Shown here: piece by piece, positions 6,877 to 12,935 of the stretch
Layout: every line of letters begins with the position of its first letter
How positions within the stretch are numbered: the stretch's first letter is position 1
Source: Phycisphaerae bacterium
Lineage (GTDB): Bacteria; Planctomycetota; Phycisphaerae; Sedimentisphaerales; SG8-4
Direction: 5' to 3'
Length of the DNA: 14,873 nt
Assembly: GCA_030603035.1 (NCBI GenBank)
Contig: JAUVYQ010000062.1
Span: 1-14,873, forward strand
Notes under the pieces: model-generated
What the model saw: the letters and a program-made list of their open reading frames with translations, nothing else
Told to the model about the DNA's origin: nothing
The model's database searches: none
Position numbers and translations under genes: made by a program

Positions 6877-7320
6877 TTAACGGCTTGAGAGAACGCTATT
6901 GAGAGCTGTGTTGCGAATAAAATCAGATATGCCCTTGAACCCAAGTTCCATCGCTGCATTGGCAAACAGTAGTTTCTCTTCGGCAGTTAATCTGACATTC
7001 ACCTGTTCAGTTCGCCTTCCGGCAGATGCCGGCTGTGGGGGTCTTTGTCCGCATTCAATCATTGTCGCAATCGCAACCATCAGAGCATCTGCTGTAACCC
7101 TGTAGCACTTCTCAGGCGTCTTGGCATCTGCAAAGACGGTAGGAAGCTCAACAGAACTGCCGATAAAACCCAACCTCTCATTTCGCTCAAGTATGATACG
7201 ATAATCGGCCACAATCTTCGTAGCTTTGCGCACAACCGACTCCTTAAAAGGCCGTTCGAGACCCTTAGATTTCGCCCCGCTCTTCGAGGAATTCTTTGAA
7301 CTTCTTGACATATTCAACAT
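6877..7320 (-). CDS. hicB: HicB-family antitoxin with ribbon-helix-helix domain
   Basis: Predicted antitoxin of a HicAB type II pair. The N-terminal HicB fold covers ADYRIILERNERLGFIGSSV, the ELPTVFADAKTPEKC segment and the TADALMVAIATMI helix. A proline-rich linker (QRPPQPASAG) leads to a C-terminal ribbon-helix-helix DNA-binding domain (QVNVRLTAEEKLLFANAAME, then ISDFIRNTAL). It should neutralise HicA and repress its own promoter. The longest frame starts at 7320 and would overlap hicA by 56 bp. A GTG at 7233 (residue 30) has a perfect AAGGAG 6 nt upstream, begins just before the HicB fold, and does not overlap hicA. I consider GTG 7233 the better start (118 residues), but both could be used. 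A hairpin terminator follows the gene. Confidence 0.88.
   Translation of the reverse strand: MLNMSRSSKNSSKSGAKSKGLERPFKESVVRKATKIVADYRIILERNERLGFIGSSVELPTVFADAKTPEKCYRVTADALMVAIATMIECGQRPPQPASAGRRTEQVNVRLTAEEKLLFANAAMELGFKGISDFIRNTALNSVLSSR
7240..7245 (-). promoter_or_regulatory. Strong ribosome binding site for the internal hicB start
   Basis: AAGGAG on the minus strand lies 6 nt before a GTG at 7233-7231. It sits past the hicA stop codon (7265), at ideal spacing, and supports a shorter HicB than the longest open frame. Confidence 0.6.
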
Positions 7321-7465
7321 CTACTTTCTTGTCATGTACCGGGATAAGCCAAGGAAGCTCTCCTTGCTTGACAAAAACCCGATACGGTTCATAAATTCTC
7401 TGCAGCTTCCAGCCGTGCGACTCAAATAACTCCAAAACTTTTTCAAAATCAACGTAATCGGCCAT
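7265..7465 (-). CDS. hicA: HicA-like toxin lacking the usual catalytic histidine motif
   Basis: A 66-residue protein with the HicA (YcfA) double-stranded-RNA-binding-like fold. Helix 1 (VLELFESHGWKL) carries the family HGW motif at 17-19, and two strands follow (YRVFVKQG, PWLIPVHDKK) before the last helix (EYVKKFKEFLEE). HicA toxins cleave mRNA and normally carry a catalytic histidine in a GSH-type motif between the first two strands. Here that position reads EPYR (26-29), with no histidine. Remaining histidines are H17 and H44. Either this subfamily works differently or it is inactive as an RNase. The ATG at 7465 has GGGGA about 8 nt upstream. hicB follows, in the canonical hicA-hicB order. 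Confidence 0.82.
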   Translation of the reverse strand: MADYVDFEKVLELFESHGWKLQRIYEPYRVFVKQGELPWLIPVHDKKVDVEYVKKFKEFLEERGEI

Positions 7466-7633
7466 CTTCGTATCCCCACACTTTCAAAATGTTCTGCCAA
7501 ATCCCTACCAATTGGTTCTGCTAAATGCAAGCAAAACCACTGCCCTCCTTGGCGGAACACCAAGAGCACCTCGACGATGGCCGTGATTCACATCGCCATA
7601 CCTCTCCTGATGCTGATATATTTACTTTCTCAT
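7466..7633 (-). other. Long leader of hicAB with a three-codon ORF
   Basis: The hicAB promoter places the transcript start near 7633, leaving a leader of about 165 nt. It contains GGAGAGGT followed by ATG GCG ATG TGA (7599-7588). The same frame stays open after that stop for over 80 codons but runs into hicA in a different frame. I recognise no protein in it. It may be a regulatory upstream ORF or the remains of an older gene. Confidence 0.3.
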
Positions 7634-7639
7634 ATTTAA

Positions 7640-7668
7640 AGTATAGCTCACGCTATACAAACTGTCAA
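7640..7668 (-). promoter_or_regulatory. Near-consensus sigma-70 promoter of hicAB
   Basis: On the minus strand TTGACA (7668-7663) and TATACT (7645-7640) are spaced by exactly 17 bp. The -35 matches the consensus and the -10 differs at one position. It lies only about 42 bp after the hppA stop codon and points to hicA. Such a strong promoter is typical of a repressed, autoregulated operon. Confidence 0.88.
7641..7658. promoter_or_regulatory. Palindromic operator in the hicAB promoter
   Basis: GTATAGC (7641-7647) and GCTATAC (7652-7658) form a perfect 7-bp inverted repeat with a 4-bp centre. It overlaps the -10 box and fills most of the spacer. The ribbon-helix-helix domain of HicB is the obvious candidate to bind it and block RNA polymerase. 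Confidence 0.8.
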
Positions 7669-7709
7669 GATTTTTTTTGCTTTTTTGCAAATATTTTTCA
7701 GAAATCGGC

Positions 7710-10130
7710 CTATTTGCCAAATCCGAGCCAGCTTCCAATAATGGGCGCGAACTTGACAATTATGCCGGCGAATACAACGCTGACCATACTCATCAGCTTG
7801 ATAAGAATGTTCAAGCTTGGGCCCGAGGTGTCCTTGAACGGGTCGCCGACGGTATCGCCGACGACGCTGGCCTTGTGAGCTTCAGAGCCTTTTCCGCCAT
7901 ACGCGCCCTTTTCGATAAACTTCTTGGCGTTATCCCAGATGCAGCCTGCGTTGTTAAGGGTTACCGCCAGAACGAAGCCACAGGTGAGGCCGCCGGCCAG
8001 AAGGCCTATAACCCCCGCTACACCAAGGACAAGGCCGGTAATAAGCGGCACGAAAATAGCCAGCAGTGAAGGCAGAATCATTTCTCTCTGCGCGCCCTGG
8101 GTTGAGATAGAAACGCAGCGGGCATAATCGGGCTCGCCGGAGCCATCCATAATACCGGGGATTTCCCTGAACTGTCGGCGGACTTCATTGACCATATCAC
8201 CTGCAGTTTTACCAACAGCCTTCATCGTCATTGCACAAAACAAAAAGGCCGTCATACCACCTAAAAACAGACCACACAGAAGCCTGGGGTTCATTATGCT
8301 CAAATCGTATGCCATAACAAAATCAGCAATGGTAGCCGTTGTTACATCGACGGCGTTTTCGACATTTAAAGGTATATCACCTTTGAAAAACTTGGTATTC
8401 CCAACAAGATAATAACCCTTATCGGCTTGACTGGCAAGCCAACCAACCCAGAAGCGAATGCTCCCGATTAACGCAGCCAAAAGTGCCAGAGCTGTTAGAG
8501 CGGCCGAGCCGATTGCAAAACCCTTTCCGGTCGCCGCGGTGGTATTGCCAAGGGCATCAAGGGCATCTGTTCTTTTGCGAACCTCTTCGCCCAGGCCGGC
8601 CATCTCAGCGTTACCGCCTGCGTTATCGGCAATCGGCCCGTAAGCATCGGTAGCGAGCGTAATACCGAGCGTTGACAGCATACCAACAGCGGCAAAGCCA
8701 ATGCCGTAAAGCCCCATAGCCACATTGGTAAAACCGCCCGCAAAACCAAAAGCACAGATGATACAGGCCACAATGGTAATGACCGGCAAGGCGGCGGAAT
8801 ACATACCGGTTGCAAAACCATTTATAATCACTGTTGCAGCCCCCATCTCGGCCTGCTTGGCGAGCTGGCGTGTGGGCGAATACTCATCAGAAGTATAGTA
8901 TTCTGTGAACTGGCCGATAAGGACGCCTGCGACCAGCCCGGCGACGACCGAGCCAAAGATGCCCCAGCTAATCCATTCGGCCCAGACCAGGCCTGCGACG
9001 GCAAGAATAATCAGAATCGAACTTCCCAGAGTTCCGAAAAGCAACGCCCGAAGCAAATTCTTCTGCGTCGCATCTTCCTTGCAGCGAACGAGAAAGACCC
9101 CAACGATAGAAAGAATGATGCCTACTCCGGCAACGAGCGTGGGGGCCAGAACCGCCTTCAACGGGTCCATTCCTTTCCCTGCCAGTACGCTCACCGACAA
9201 GGCGGCGCCAAGCGCTGCGGTTGCGAATATCGAGTTGCAGTAGCTCTCGAACAGGTCCGCACCCATACCGGCAACATCACCAACGTTATCACCGACATTG
9301 TCAGCGATTGTGGCCGGGTTGCGGGGGTCGTCTTCAGGAATGCCCGCCTCGACCTTGCCTACCAGGTCGGCACCGATATCCGCGGCCTTGGTATAAATAC
9401 CGCCGCCGACACGAGCGAACAATGCCTGCGTGGAGGCGCCCATACCAAAGGTGACCATCGTAGTGCTAATCTCTACCAGCTTGCGGCTGGGGTGCATCCC
9501 TTCGGGCACGAGGGTCAGGCCGAGGAATTCGAGGCCTTGCCTCATATGCTCGGCCGTATAGATGAGCTTGTCAAGAATCAGATACCAGACTGTGATGTTG
9601 AGCAGGCCGAAACCAACAACAATAAGGCCCATTACCGCACCGGAACGAAAGGCAACCTGCAATCCCTGGTTCAAACTCTTACTGGCACCTTGAGCAGTTC
9701 GGGCCGAGGCGTTGGTTGCCGTCTTCATACCCAAAAAGCCGCAAAGGGCGCTGAAGAAGCCGGCCGTTAAAAAGGCTACAGGCACAAATGGGTTCTGCAT
9801 ACGTAAATATGCCATAGCCGTAAAGACAATAAAGAGAAACAGGAACACCAGGGCCACAACCTTGTACTGACTGAACAGATATGCATAGGCCCCTTCACGG
9901 ATGTGCCCGGCAATGGTAACCATCTTCTCATTGCCTTCGGGGGCAGCCATCATCTTCTTATAAAATATGTAGGCGACGACCAGAGCAGCCACCGAGGCCA
10001 GAGGGGCAATCAACCACTCCGTGGGGATGCCGGTCGCAGCGGCTGATTCGCCGGCTTGCGACGCGAAGACCGTCGATGCCGGGGCAAGAAACGAAACCAA
10101 AAACGCGACAGAGTGCTTAAAAAATTTCAC
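7710..10130 (-). CDS. hppA: Membrane-bound ion-pumping pyrophosphatase, K+-dependent type
   Basis: An 806-residue integral membrane pyrophosphatase that couples PPi hydrolysis to ion export. It has about 16 membrane segments and an N-terminal signal-like helix. The substrate site includes [20 protein letters not shown] (242-261), the [20 protein letters not shown] region (266-285) and the C-terminal [20 protein letters not shown]. In [10 protein letters not shown], alanine and glycine (A532, G535) occupy the positions that mark K+-dependent enzymes; K+-independent ones carry K and T. The gate motif DLFES (D292, E295, S296) matches the glutamate position of Na+-pumping members, so Na+ transport is likely, though some K+-dependent enzymes move H+ as well. 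The start is a GTG at 10130 with AAGGAG 8-9 nt upstream. It appears to be monocistronic. Confidence 0.97.
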   Translation of the reverse strand: MKFFKHSVAFLVSFLAPASTVFASQAGESAAATGIPTEWLIAPLASVAALVVAYIFYKKMMAAPEGNEKMVTIAGHIREGAYAYLFSQYKVVALVFLFLFIVFTAMAYLRMQNPFVPVAFLTAGFFSALCGFLGMKTATNASARTAQGASKSLNQGLQVAFRSGAVMGLIVVGFGLLNITVWYLILDKLIYTAEHMRQGLEFLGLTLVPEGMHPSRKLVEISTTMVTFGMGASTQALFARVGGGIYTKAADIGADLVGKVEAGIPEDDPRNPATIADNVGDNVGDVAGMGADLFESYCNSIFATAALGAALSVSVLAGKGMDPLKAVLAPTLVAGVGIILSIVGVFLVRCKEDATQKNLLRALLFGTLGSSILIILAVAGLVWAEWISWGIFGSVVAGLVAGVLIGQFTEYYTSDEYSPTRQLAKQAEMGAATVIINGFATGMYSAALPVITIVACIICAFGFAGGFTNVAMGLYGIGFAAVGMLSTLGITLATDAYGPIADNAGGNAEMAGLGEEVRKRTDALDALGNTTAATGKGFAIGSAALTALALLAALIGSIRFWVGWLASQADKGYYLVGNTKFFKGDIPLNVENAVDVTTATIADFVMAYDLSIMNPRLLCGLFLGGMTAFLFCAMTMKAVGKTAGDMVNEVRRQFREIPGIMDGSGEPDYARCVSISTQGAQREMILPSLLAIFVPLITGLVLGVAGVIGLLAGGLTCGFVLAVTLNNAGCIWDNAKKFIEKGAYGGKGSEAHKASVVGDTVGDPFKDTSGPSLNILIKLMSMVSVVFAGIIVKFAPIIGSWLGFGK

Positions 10131-10139
10131 TTTTCCCGC

Positions 10140-10145
10140 TCCTTG
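10140..10145 (-). promoter_or_regulatory. Ribosome binding site deciding the hppA GTG start
   Basis: AAGGAG on the minus strand is followed after 9 nt by GTG AAA TTT, fixing the start at 10130. No ATG in this frame is better placed. Confidence 0.75.
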
Positions 10146-10270
10146 TAGACTTTAACTATATTTTCTCTACACACACATCCCTATGTGCAAAAATACATAA
10201 GATTGCCTGCAGTTTAACCAAATAGAGATGTTCTTCAAGTGTTTTATTATGGAAAGCGAAAAACTTAAAA

Positions 10271-10330
10271 CGAAAAATGTAAGACCATAACGTAAAATTC
10301 AAAAGTTTTAAATTTCAATTGCATTTTTCG
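10271..10330. repeat. AT-rich inverted repeat between argJ and hppA
   Basis: CGAAAAATG (10271-10279) and CATTTTTCG (10322-10330) are perfect 9-bp arms around a 42-nt AT-rich loop. The gap 10131-10354 contains no gene. Short motifs of the kind GCGAAAAA and AAAATTC recur around the arms, suggesting a decayed dispersed element. It lies soon after the argJ stop and could weakly stabilise or end the argJ transcript, but no clean T-tract is present. Confidence 0.45.
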
Positions 10331-10354
10331 CTTTTAGCTTTGAATTTTCAGTTT

Positions 10355-11557
10355 TTATGTGTGGTAATCCGCGTTGATTGTAACATATTCGGCGCTTAAA
10401 TCGCAGCCGTAGCAAAAATCACTTGCCTCTCCCGCCCCCAAATCGACTGTTATTGTGTGTTCGGTTTGTGAAACGATTTTACTGGCCTTTCTTGCATCAA
10501 ACTTTTTAGGGGCACCGTTCTTAAAGACGGTTATATCGCCGAGCTTACAGGAGAGCTTATTTGGGTTTAGTTTTACGCCTGCTGAACCGACTGCACAGAT
10601 AATTCTGCCCCAGTTGGGGTCGCCGCCTCCCACAGCGCATTTTACCAGCGGATAATCGGCTATCGCCCTGCTTGCTCTTGCAGCATCGGCTTTTGTAGCC
10701 GCACCTTCGACGACGACCTTGAACATCCGCGTCGCCCCTTCGGCATCAAGCGCCATCTGTTTGACTAAATCCTCGCACAAATCCGCTAATGCTCCGGCGA
10801 ATCTTTTATATCGCGGACATCGGCTCACTATCGGGCGGTTGCCAGCTAAGCCGGAAGCAAAAATTATTGCCGTATCATTAGTGCTTTGATGGCCGTCAAC
10901 AGTCAGCTTGTTCAGCGAATTGCCGATAGCGGTTTTCAATGCCTTACCTAACAGCGGTTTGCTTATCACAACATCTGTCGTAATGAAGCAAAGGGTCGTT
11001 GCCATATTAGGGGCAATCATACCGGCCCCTTTGACCGCGCCGGCTATCGTAATTTTTTTACCGGAAATTTCGATTCGACGGACAGCCTGTTTTGGCTTAG
11101 TATCGGTCGTCATTATCGCCTTTGCGAAATCCAGCCCGGCTTCAGACGAAGCTGAAAGTTTCGCCGCCGCTTTTGAAATGCCTGCGGTGATTTTTTTGAT
11201 TGGCAATTGCTCTCCGATAATGCCGGTCGAAGCAACTAAGACATTATGCGGGTCAACTTCAATTTGCTTAGCTGTTTCGCTGCACATTGTAATTGCGTTT
11301 TTGATTCCTTTTTGCCCTGTACAGGTATTGGCATTGCCGGAATTGACAACTACCGCTGAAATGCTTGGGCTTTTTATATGCTTTTTACTGATGATTACCG
11401 CCGCTGACACGATTTTGTTGGTTGTAAAGACCGCCGCCGTTTTCGCACCGGCTGGACAAACAAGCAGTGCCAAATCGGGCTTGCCTGATTTCTTAATCCC
11501 GCAGCGCACCCCCGCCGCCAAAAACCCCCTCGCCGCAGTAATAGTATTATTTGCCAT
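10355..11557 (-). CDS. argJ: Bifunctional ornithine/glutamate N-acetyltransferase ArgJ
   Basis: This 400-residue enzyme belongs to the ArgJ/OAT family of arginine biosynthesis. It transfers the acetyl group from N-acetylornithine to glutamate, and some members also use acetyl-CoA. The precursor cleaves itself between alanine and threonine in the motif MIAPNMATTLCF (A186/T187), and T187 becomes the nucleophile. The oxyanion-hole motif ASTGIIGEQLP (T111, G112), VNSGNANTCTG (71-81) and GGGDPNWGRIICAVGSAG near residue 315 are all intact. The ATG at 11557 has a GAGG ribosome binding site 5 nt upstream. The gene stands alone with no other arg genes next to it. Two copies of a 24-bp hairpin repeat begin only 13 bp upstream, inside its leader. 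Confidence 0.97.
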   Translation of the reverse strand: MANNTITAARGFLAAGVRCGIKKSGKPDLALLVCPAGAKTAAVFTTNKIVSAAVIISKKHIKSPSISAVVVNSGNANTCTGQKGIKNAITMCSETAKQIEVDPHNVLVASTGIIGEQLPIKKITAGISKAAAKLSASSEAGLDFAKAIMTTDTKPKQAVRRIEISGKKITIAGAVKGAGMIAPNMATTLCFITTDVVISKPLLGKALKTAIGNSLNKLTVDGHQSTNDTAIIFASGLAGNRPIVSRCPRYKRFAGALADLCEDLVKQMALDAEGATRMFKVVVEGAATKADAARASRAIADYPLVKCAVGGGDPNWGRIICAVGSAGVKLNPNKLSCKLGDITVFKNGAPKKFDARKASKIVSQTEHTITVDLGAGEASDFCYGCDLSAEYVTINADYHT

Positions 11558-11569
11558 TGTATCCTCACA

Positions 11570-11593
11570 AAAAACAGGTGGCTGTCCCTATTT
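11570..11593 (-). repeat. REP-like hairpin repeat, copy 1, in the argJ leader
   Basis: A 24-bp unit, identical to the one at 11604-11627. On the minus strand it reads AAATAGG-GACAGCCA-CCTGTTT plus two T: a 7-bp stem with one wobble pair and an 8-nt loop. It lies only a few bases before the argJ ribosome binding site. Short hairpins of this kind are typical of REP elements mobilised by Y1 (IS200-like) transposases. Confidence 0.75.
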
Positions 11594-11603
11594 AATCATA
11601 ATC

Positions 11604-11627
11604 AAAAACAGGTGGCTGTCCCTATTT
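11604..11627 (-). repeat. REP-like hairpin repeat, copy 2
   Basis: A perfect copy of the 24-bp unit at 11570-11593, in the same orientation, offset by 34 bp. A partial third unit (GTCCCTATTTAATC, 11632-11645) repeats the right end of copy 1 and its flank, so the array looks like two and a half units. Two full copies with a 10-bp spacer do not make a CRISPR array. Confidence 0.75.
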
Positions 11628-11635
11628 TATCGTCC

Positions 11636-11716
11636 CTATTTAATCCTATGGGAAATATTTTCTTCCTCGATTAATTTTCGATAAAACTCGTTCAGTTTGT
11701 GTTTGTTCCTTACCAT
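11636..11716 (-). CDS. 26-codon ORF overlapping the stop of the nucleotidyltransferase remnant
   Basis: A short frame beginning MVRNKHKLNEFYRKL and ending SHRIK at a TAG inside the REP-like array. Its ATG overlaps the upstream TAA in a TAATG arrangement, the usual form of translational coupling. The lysine/glutamate-rich helix-like sequence could be the start of a gene that once followed the nucleotidyltransferase and was cut by the repeats. I do not recognise a family. Confidence 0.25.
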   Translation of the reverse strand: MVRNKHKLNEFYRKLIEEENISHRIK

Positions 11717-11733
11717 TAAAGCCAGACCACCTC
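11716..11733. repeat. 18-bp direct repeat, left copy, flanking vapBC
   Basis: TTAAAGCCAGACCACCTC occurs here and at 12520-12537, 804 bp apart in the same orientation. vapBC lies between the copies. The repeat spans the final codons of the nucleotidyltransferase, as expected for an attachment site or duplication that preserves a gene 3' end. Confidence 0.7.
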
Positions 11734-11745
11734 TTTAAGTCTCAT
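11716..11745 (-). pseudogene. Remnant of a nucleotidyltransferase 3' end (MRLKEVVWL)
   Basis: Nine codons and a TAA read MRLKEVVWL. The last 18 bp are identical, synonymous positions included, to the last 18 bp of the nucleotidyltransferase gene at 12520-12537, which also encode EVVWL and the stop. No other part of the enzyme is present here. It may be a duplicated 3' end left by insertion of vapBC, or the tail of a second, deleted nucleotidyltransferase. Confidence 0.45.
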
Positions 11746-11750
11746 GGGTT

Positions 11751-11763
11751 TGTGCTGCGCACA
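11751..11763. repeat. Palindrome TGTGCTGCGCACA at the vapC side
   Basis: A 5-bp perfect palindrome around TGC, just after the vapC stop. A near-identical palindrome (12 of 13 bases) lies at 12472-12484 on the other side of vapBC. Both lie inside the 18-bp direct repeats. Confidence 0.5.
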
Positions 11764-11769
11764 GGACTT

Positions 11770-12162
11770 TCACAGTATTACTTTCAGATTCAGGTGTTTT
11801 TCCATGGGACTGAAATCTCTGTCATCGTGTAATAAGGGCAAATTACTTGAGATGCAAAACGTTGCGATGATAACATCAATCGTTTTTCTGACCGTGACGC
11901 CCTTTTTTCTTAAACGACGGTAATTTTCAGCGCTTTTGACCGCTAACTCCTTTCCGAGCATCTGCCTGAAAACAAGAGAACCGAGCAATCGCTTGGCCTT
12001 GTTGAAGTCCTTGTCATTTTGGAATCCCTGAAGAACCTCTGTCAGGATGAGGTCTCCAACAACAATCAATTCATTGCCCAGGAAAGAATCCAGCAGATTT
12101 GTCTGTCTTGTAATTTTGCCGTTGAAATAATCAATCCAGACCGAAGAATCTACGACTATCAT
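11770..12162 (-). CDS. vapC: VapC-family PIN-domain ribonuclease toxin
   Basis: A 130-residue PIN-domain protein, the usual length of a VapC toxin, which cleaves RNA (tRNA or rRNA in characterised members) with Mg2+ or Mn2+. The acidic active-site residues are visible: D5 in IVVDSSVWIDY, E42 in LILTEVLQGF, D96 in VRKTIDVIIATFC, and D114/D116 in LLHDDRDFSPM. The ATG at 12162 overlaps the end of vapB by 4 bp (ATGA), so the toxin is made by coupled translation after its antitoxin. The pair shares one promoter upstream of vapB. All catalytic residues are present and the toxin is probably active. Confidence 0.94.
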   Translation of the reverse strand: MIVVDSSVWIDYFNGKITRQTNLLDSFLGNELIVVGDLILTEVLQGFQNDKDFNKAKRLLGSLVFRQMLGKELAVKSAENYRRLRKKGVTVRKTIDVIIATFCISSNLPLLHDDRDFSPMEKHLNLKVIL

Positions 12163-12353
12163 TTGTCTGTTCTCATTTTATTTAAGTCACCCGCCCACTT
12201 TAGTTTGCCACGAAAGCTTTTGATTCTTTTCTGGTGATTTACCTCGATGAGTAATTTTAGTCCCTCTTCAATGGCCTTTTTCTTGGTTTTGAAACCGGAA
12301 AGCTTAAGAGCAGATCTGACCAGATTATCATCAAGCACAACATTCGTTCTCAT
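12159..12353 (-). CDS. vapB: VapB-type antitoxin (DUF2191-like)
   Basis: A 64-residue protein of the VapB family that pairs with PIN toxins. The N-terminus MRTNVVLDDNLVRSALKLSG, followed by KTKKKAIEEGLKLLIE, is the classic ribbon-helix-helix DNA-binding fold. The C-terminal FRGKLKWAGDLNKMR is the segment that wraps the VapC active site. It should neutralise VapC and repress the operon. The start is an ATG at 12353 preceded by GGGAG. A perfect -10 box and a palindrome lie about 15-45 bp upstream. It ends in an ATGA overlap with vapC. Confidence 0.92.
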   Translation of the reverse strand: MRTNVVLDDNLVRSALKLSGFKTKKKAIEEGLKLLIEVNHQKRIKSFRGKLKWAGDLNKMRTDK

Positions 12354-12368
12354 TATGAAATCTCCCTA

Positions 12369-12399
12369 AATGTGTAATTTTTACATAATTATACACATT
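12369..12399. promoter_or_regulatory. Palindromic operator overlapping the vapBC promoter
   Basis: AATGTGTA (12369-12376) and TACACATT (12392-12399) are perfect 8-bp inverted arms spaced by 15 bp. They surround the -10 box and start site, so binding by VapB, alone or with VapC, would block transcription. The spacing fits two ribbon-helix-helix dimers. Confidence 0.72.
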
Positions 12400-12415
12400 C
12401 GACAAGGCTGTTCAA
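12388..12415 (-). promoter_or_regulatory. Sigma-70 promoter of vapBC
   Basis: On the minus strand TTGAAC (12415-12410) and a perfect TATAAT (12393-12388) are spaced by 16 bp. Transcription would begin near 12381, about 28 nt before the vapB ATG. Confidence 0.82.
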
Positions 12416-12471
12416 GAACAAATTATTACGAATTTTGAAAAATTTTTCCTAATAAACATAAGCTCGTAGAT

Positions 12472-12484
12472 TGTGCTGTGCACA
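12472..12484. repeat. Palindrome TGTGCTGTGCACA on the vapB side
   Basis: Near-identical partner (12 of 13 bases) of the palindrome at 11751-11763. It lies between the end of the nucleotidyltransferase gene and the vapBC promoter. The two may mark the ends of an inserted segment or be unrelated hairpins. Confidence 0.45.
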
Positions 12485-12519
12485 CCGCAACATCTATTTT
12501 TCGTGTCTGGATTGCTTAT

Positions 12520-12537
12520 TTAAAGCCAGACCACCTC
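12520..12537. repeat. 18-bp direct repeat, right copy, flanking vapBC
   Basis: Identical to 11716-11733. It coincides exactly with the last five codons and stop of the nucleotidyltransferase gene. Confidence 0.7.
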
Positions 12538-12873
12538 GCCGAGAACATGGCGAATCCAGGGGGGATATTCCTGTTTCATCTTCCCTATTTCCTCTCTGGT
12601 GTAAGGGAAAACATCACAGCAAATTGAGAGATTATCAGGGAGAAAATCCGGGATTCTGTCCAGGAAACGCTTGTCGCTTTGCCGCAGAATTATAAGCAGG
12701 TCTACATCGCTGGCTGGACCGTATGTGTCGTTAGCGTAAGAGCCAAAATAACCCACCCGTTCTACTTCCGGGCGCATCCGCTTGAGACTTTTCGCGTAAT
12801 CTCTTAACTGACGCAAAACCTTGTCTTTATCGGCGAAGAAAACTTTTACAAAATTTGATGATTCCCTACGCAT
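12520..12873 (-). CDS. MNT-type minimal nucleotidyltransferase
   Basis: A 117-residue single-domain nucleotidyltransferase of the DNA polymerase beta superfamily. The hallmark is GYFGSYANDTYGPASDVDLLIIL: the GS dipeptide, then two metal-binding aspartates 11 and 13 residues after the serine. A third aspartate lies in ICCDVFPYTREE. In known systems such enzymes (MNT antitoxins) inactivate a HEPN toxin by adding nucleotides. No HEPN gene is visible beside it. A short remnant ORF past vapBC (11636-11716) could mark where a partner once stood, but that is speculative. I chose the ATG at 12873; an in-frame TTG at 12888 would add five residues. The stop lies inside an 18-bp direct repeat. Confidence 0.85.
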   Translation of the reverse strand: MRRESSNFVKVFFADKDKVLRQLRDYAKSLKRMRPEVERVGYFGSYANDTYGPASDVDLLIILRQSDKRFLDRIPDFLPDNLSICCDVFPYTREEIGKMKQEYPPWIRHVLGEVVWL

Positions 12874-12935
12874 TTTCAGGCCAACCAATCTCTCGATCTA
12901 TCGGGCATTTCTTAGTCCTTTAAAAAACAGAACAA

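Noticed and set aside
7321..7569. 82-codon minus-strand frame starting at GTG 7569
   Set aside because: It overlaps hicA in another frame over more than half its length, lacks a ribosome binding site and has no recognisable fold. It is most likely a shadow.
7675..7700. Terminator after hppA (TTTGC/GCAAA with T-runs)
   Set aside because: The stem has only 5 AT-rich pairs, and the T-run is on the plus strand, the wrong side for hppA.
11570..11645. Possible CRISPR array
   Set aside because: Only two full 24-bp copies with a 10-bp spacer and no cas genes. The hairpin and third partial copy fit a REP-like repeat.
10908..11684. 258-codon plus-strand ORF opposite argJ
   Set aside because: It is an antisense shadow of a gene with clear, complete ArgJ motifs. 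Its hydrophobic look comes from the complement of argJ codons.
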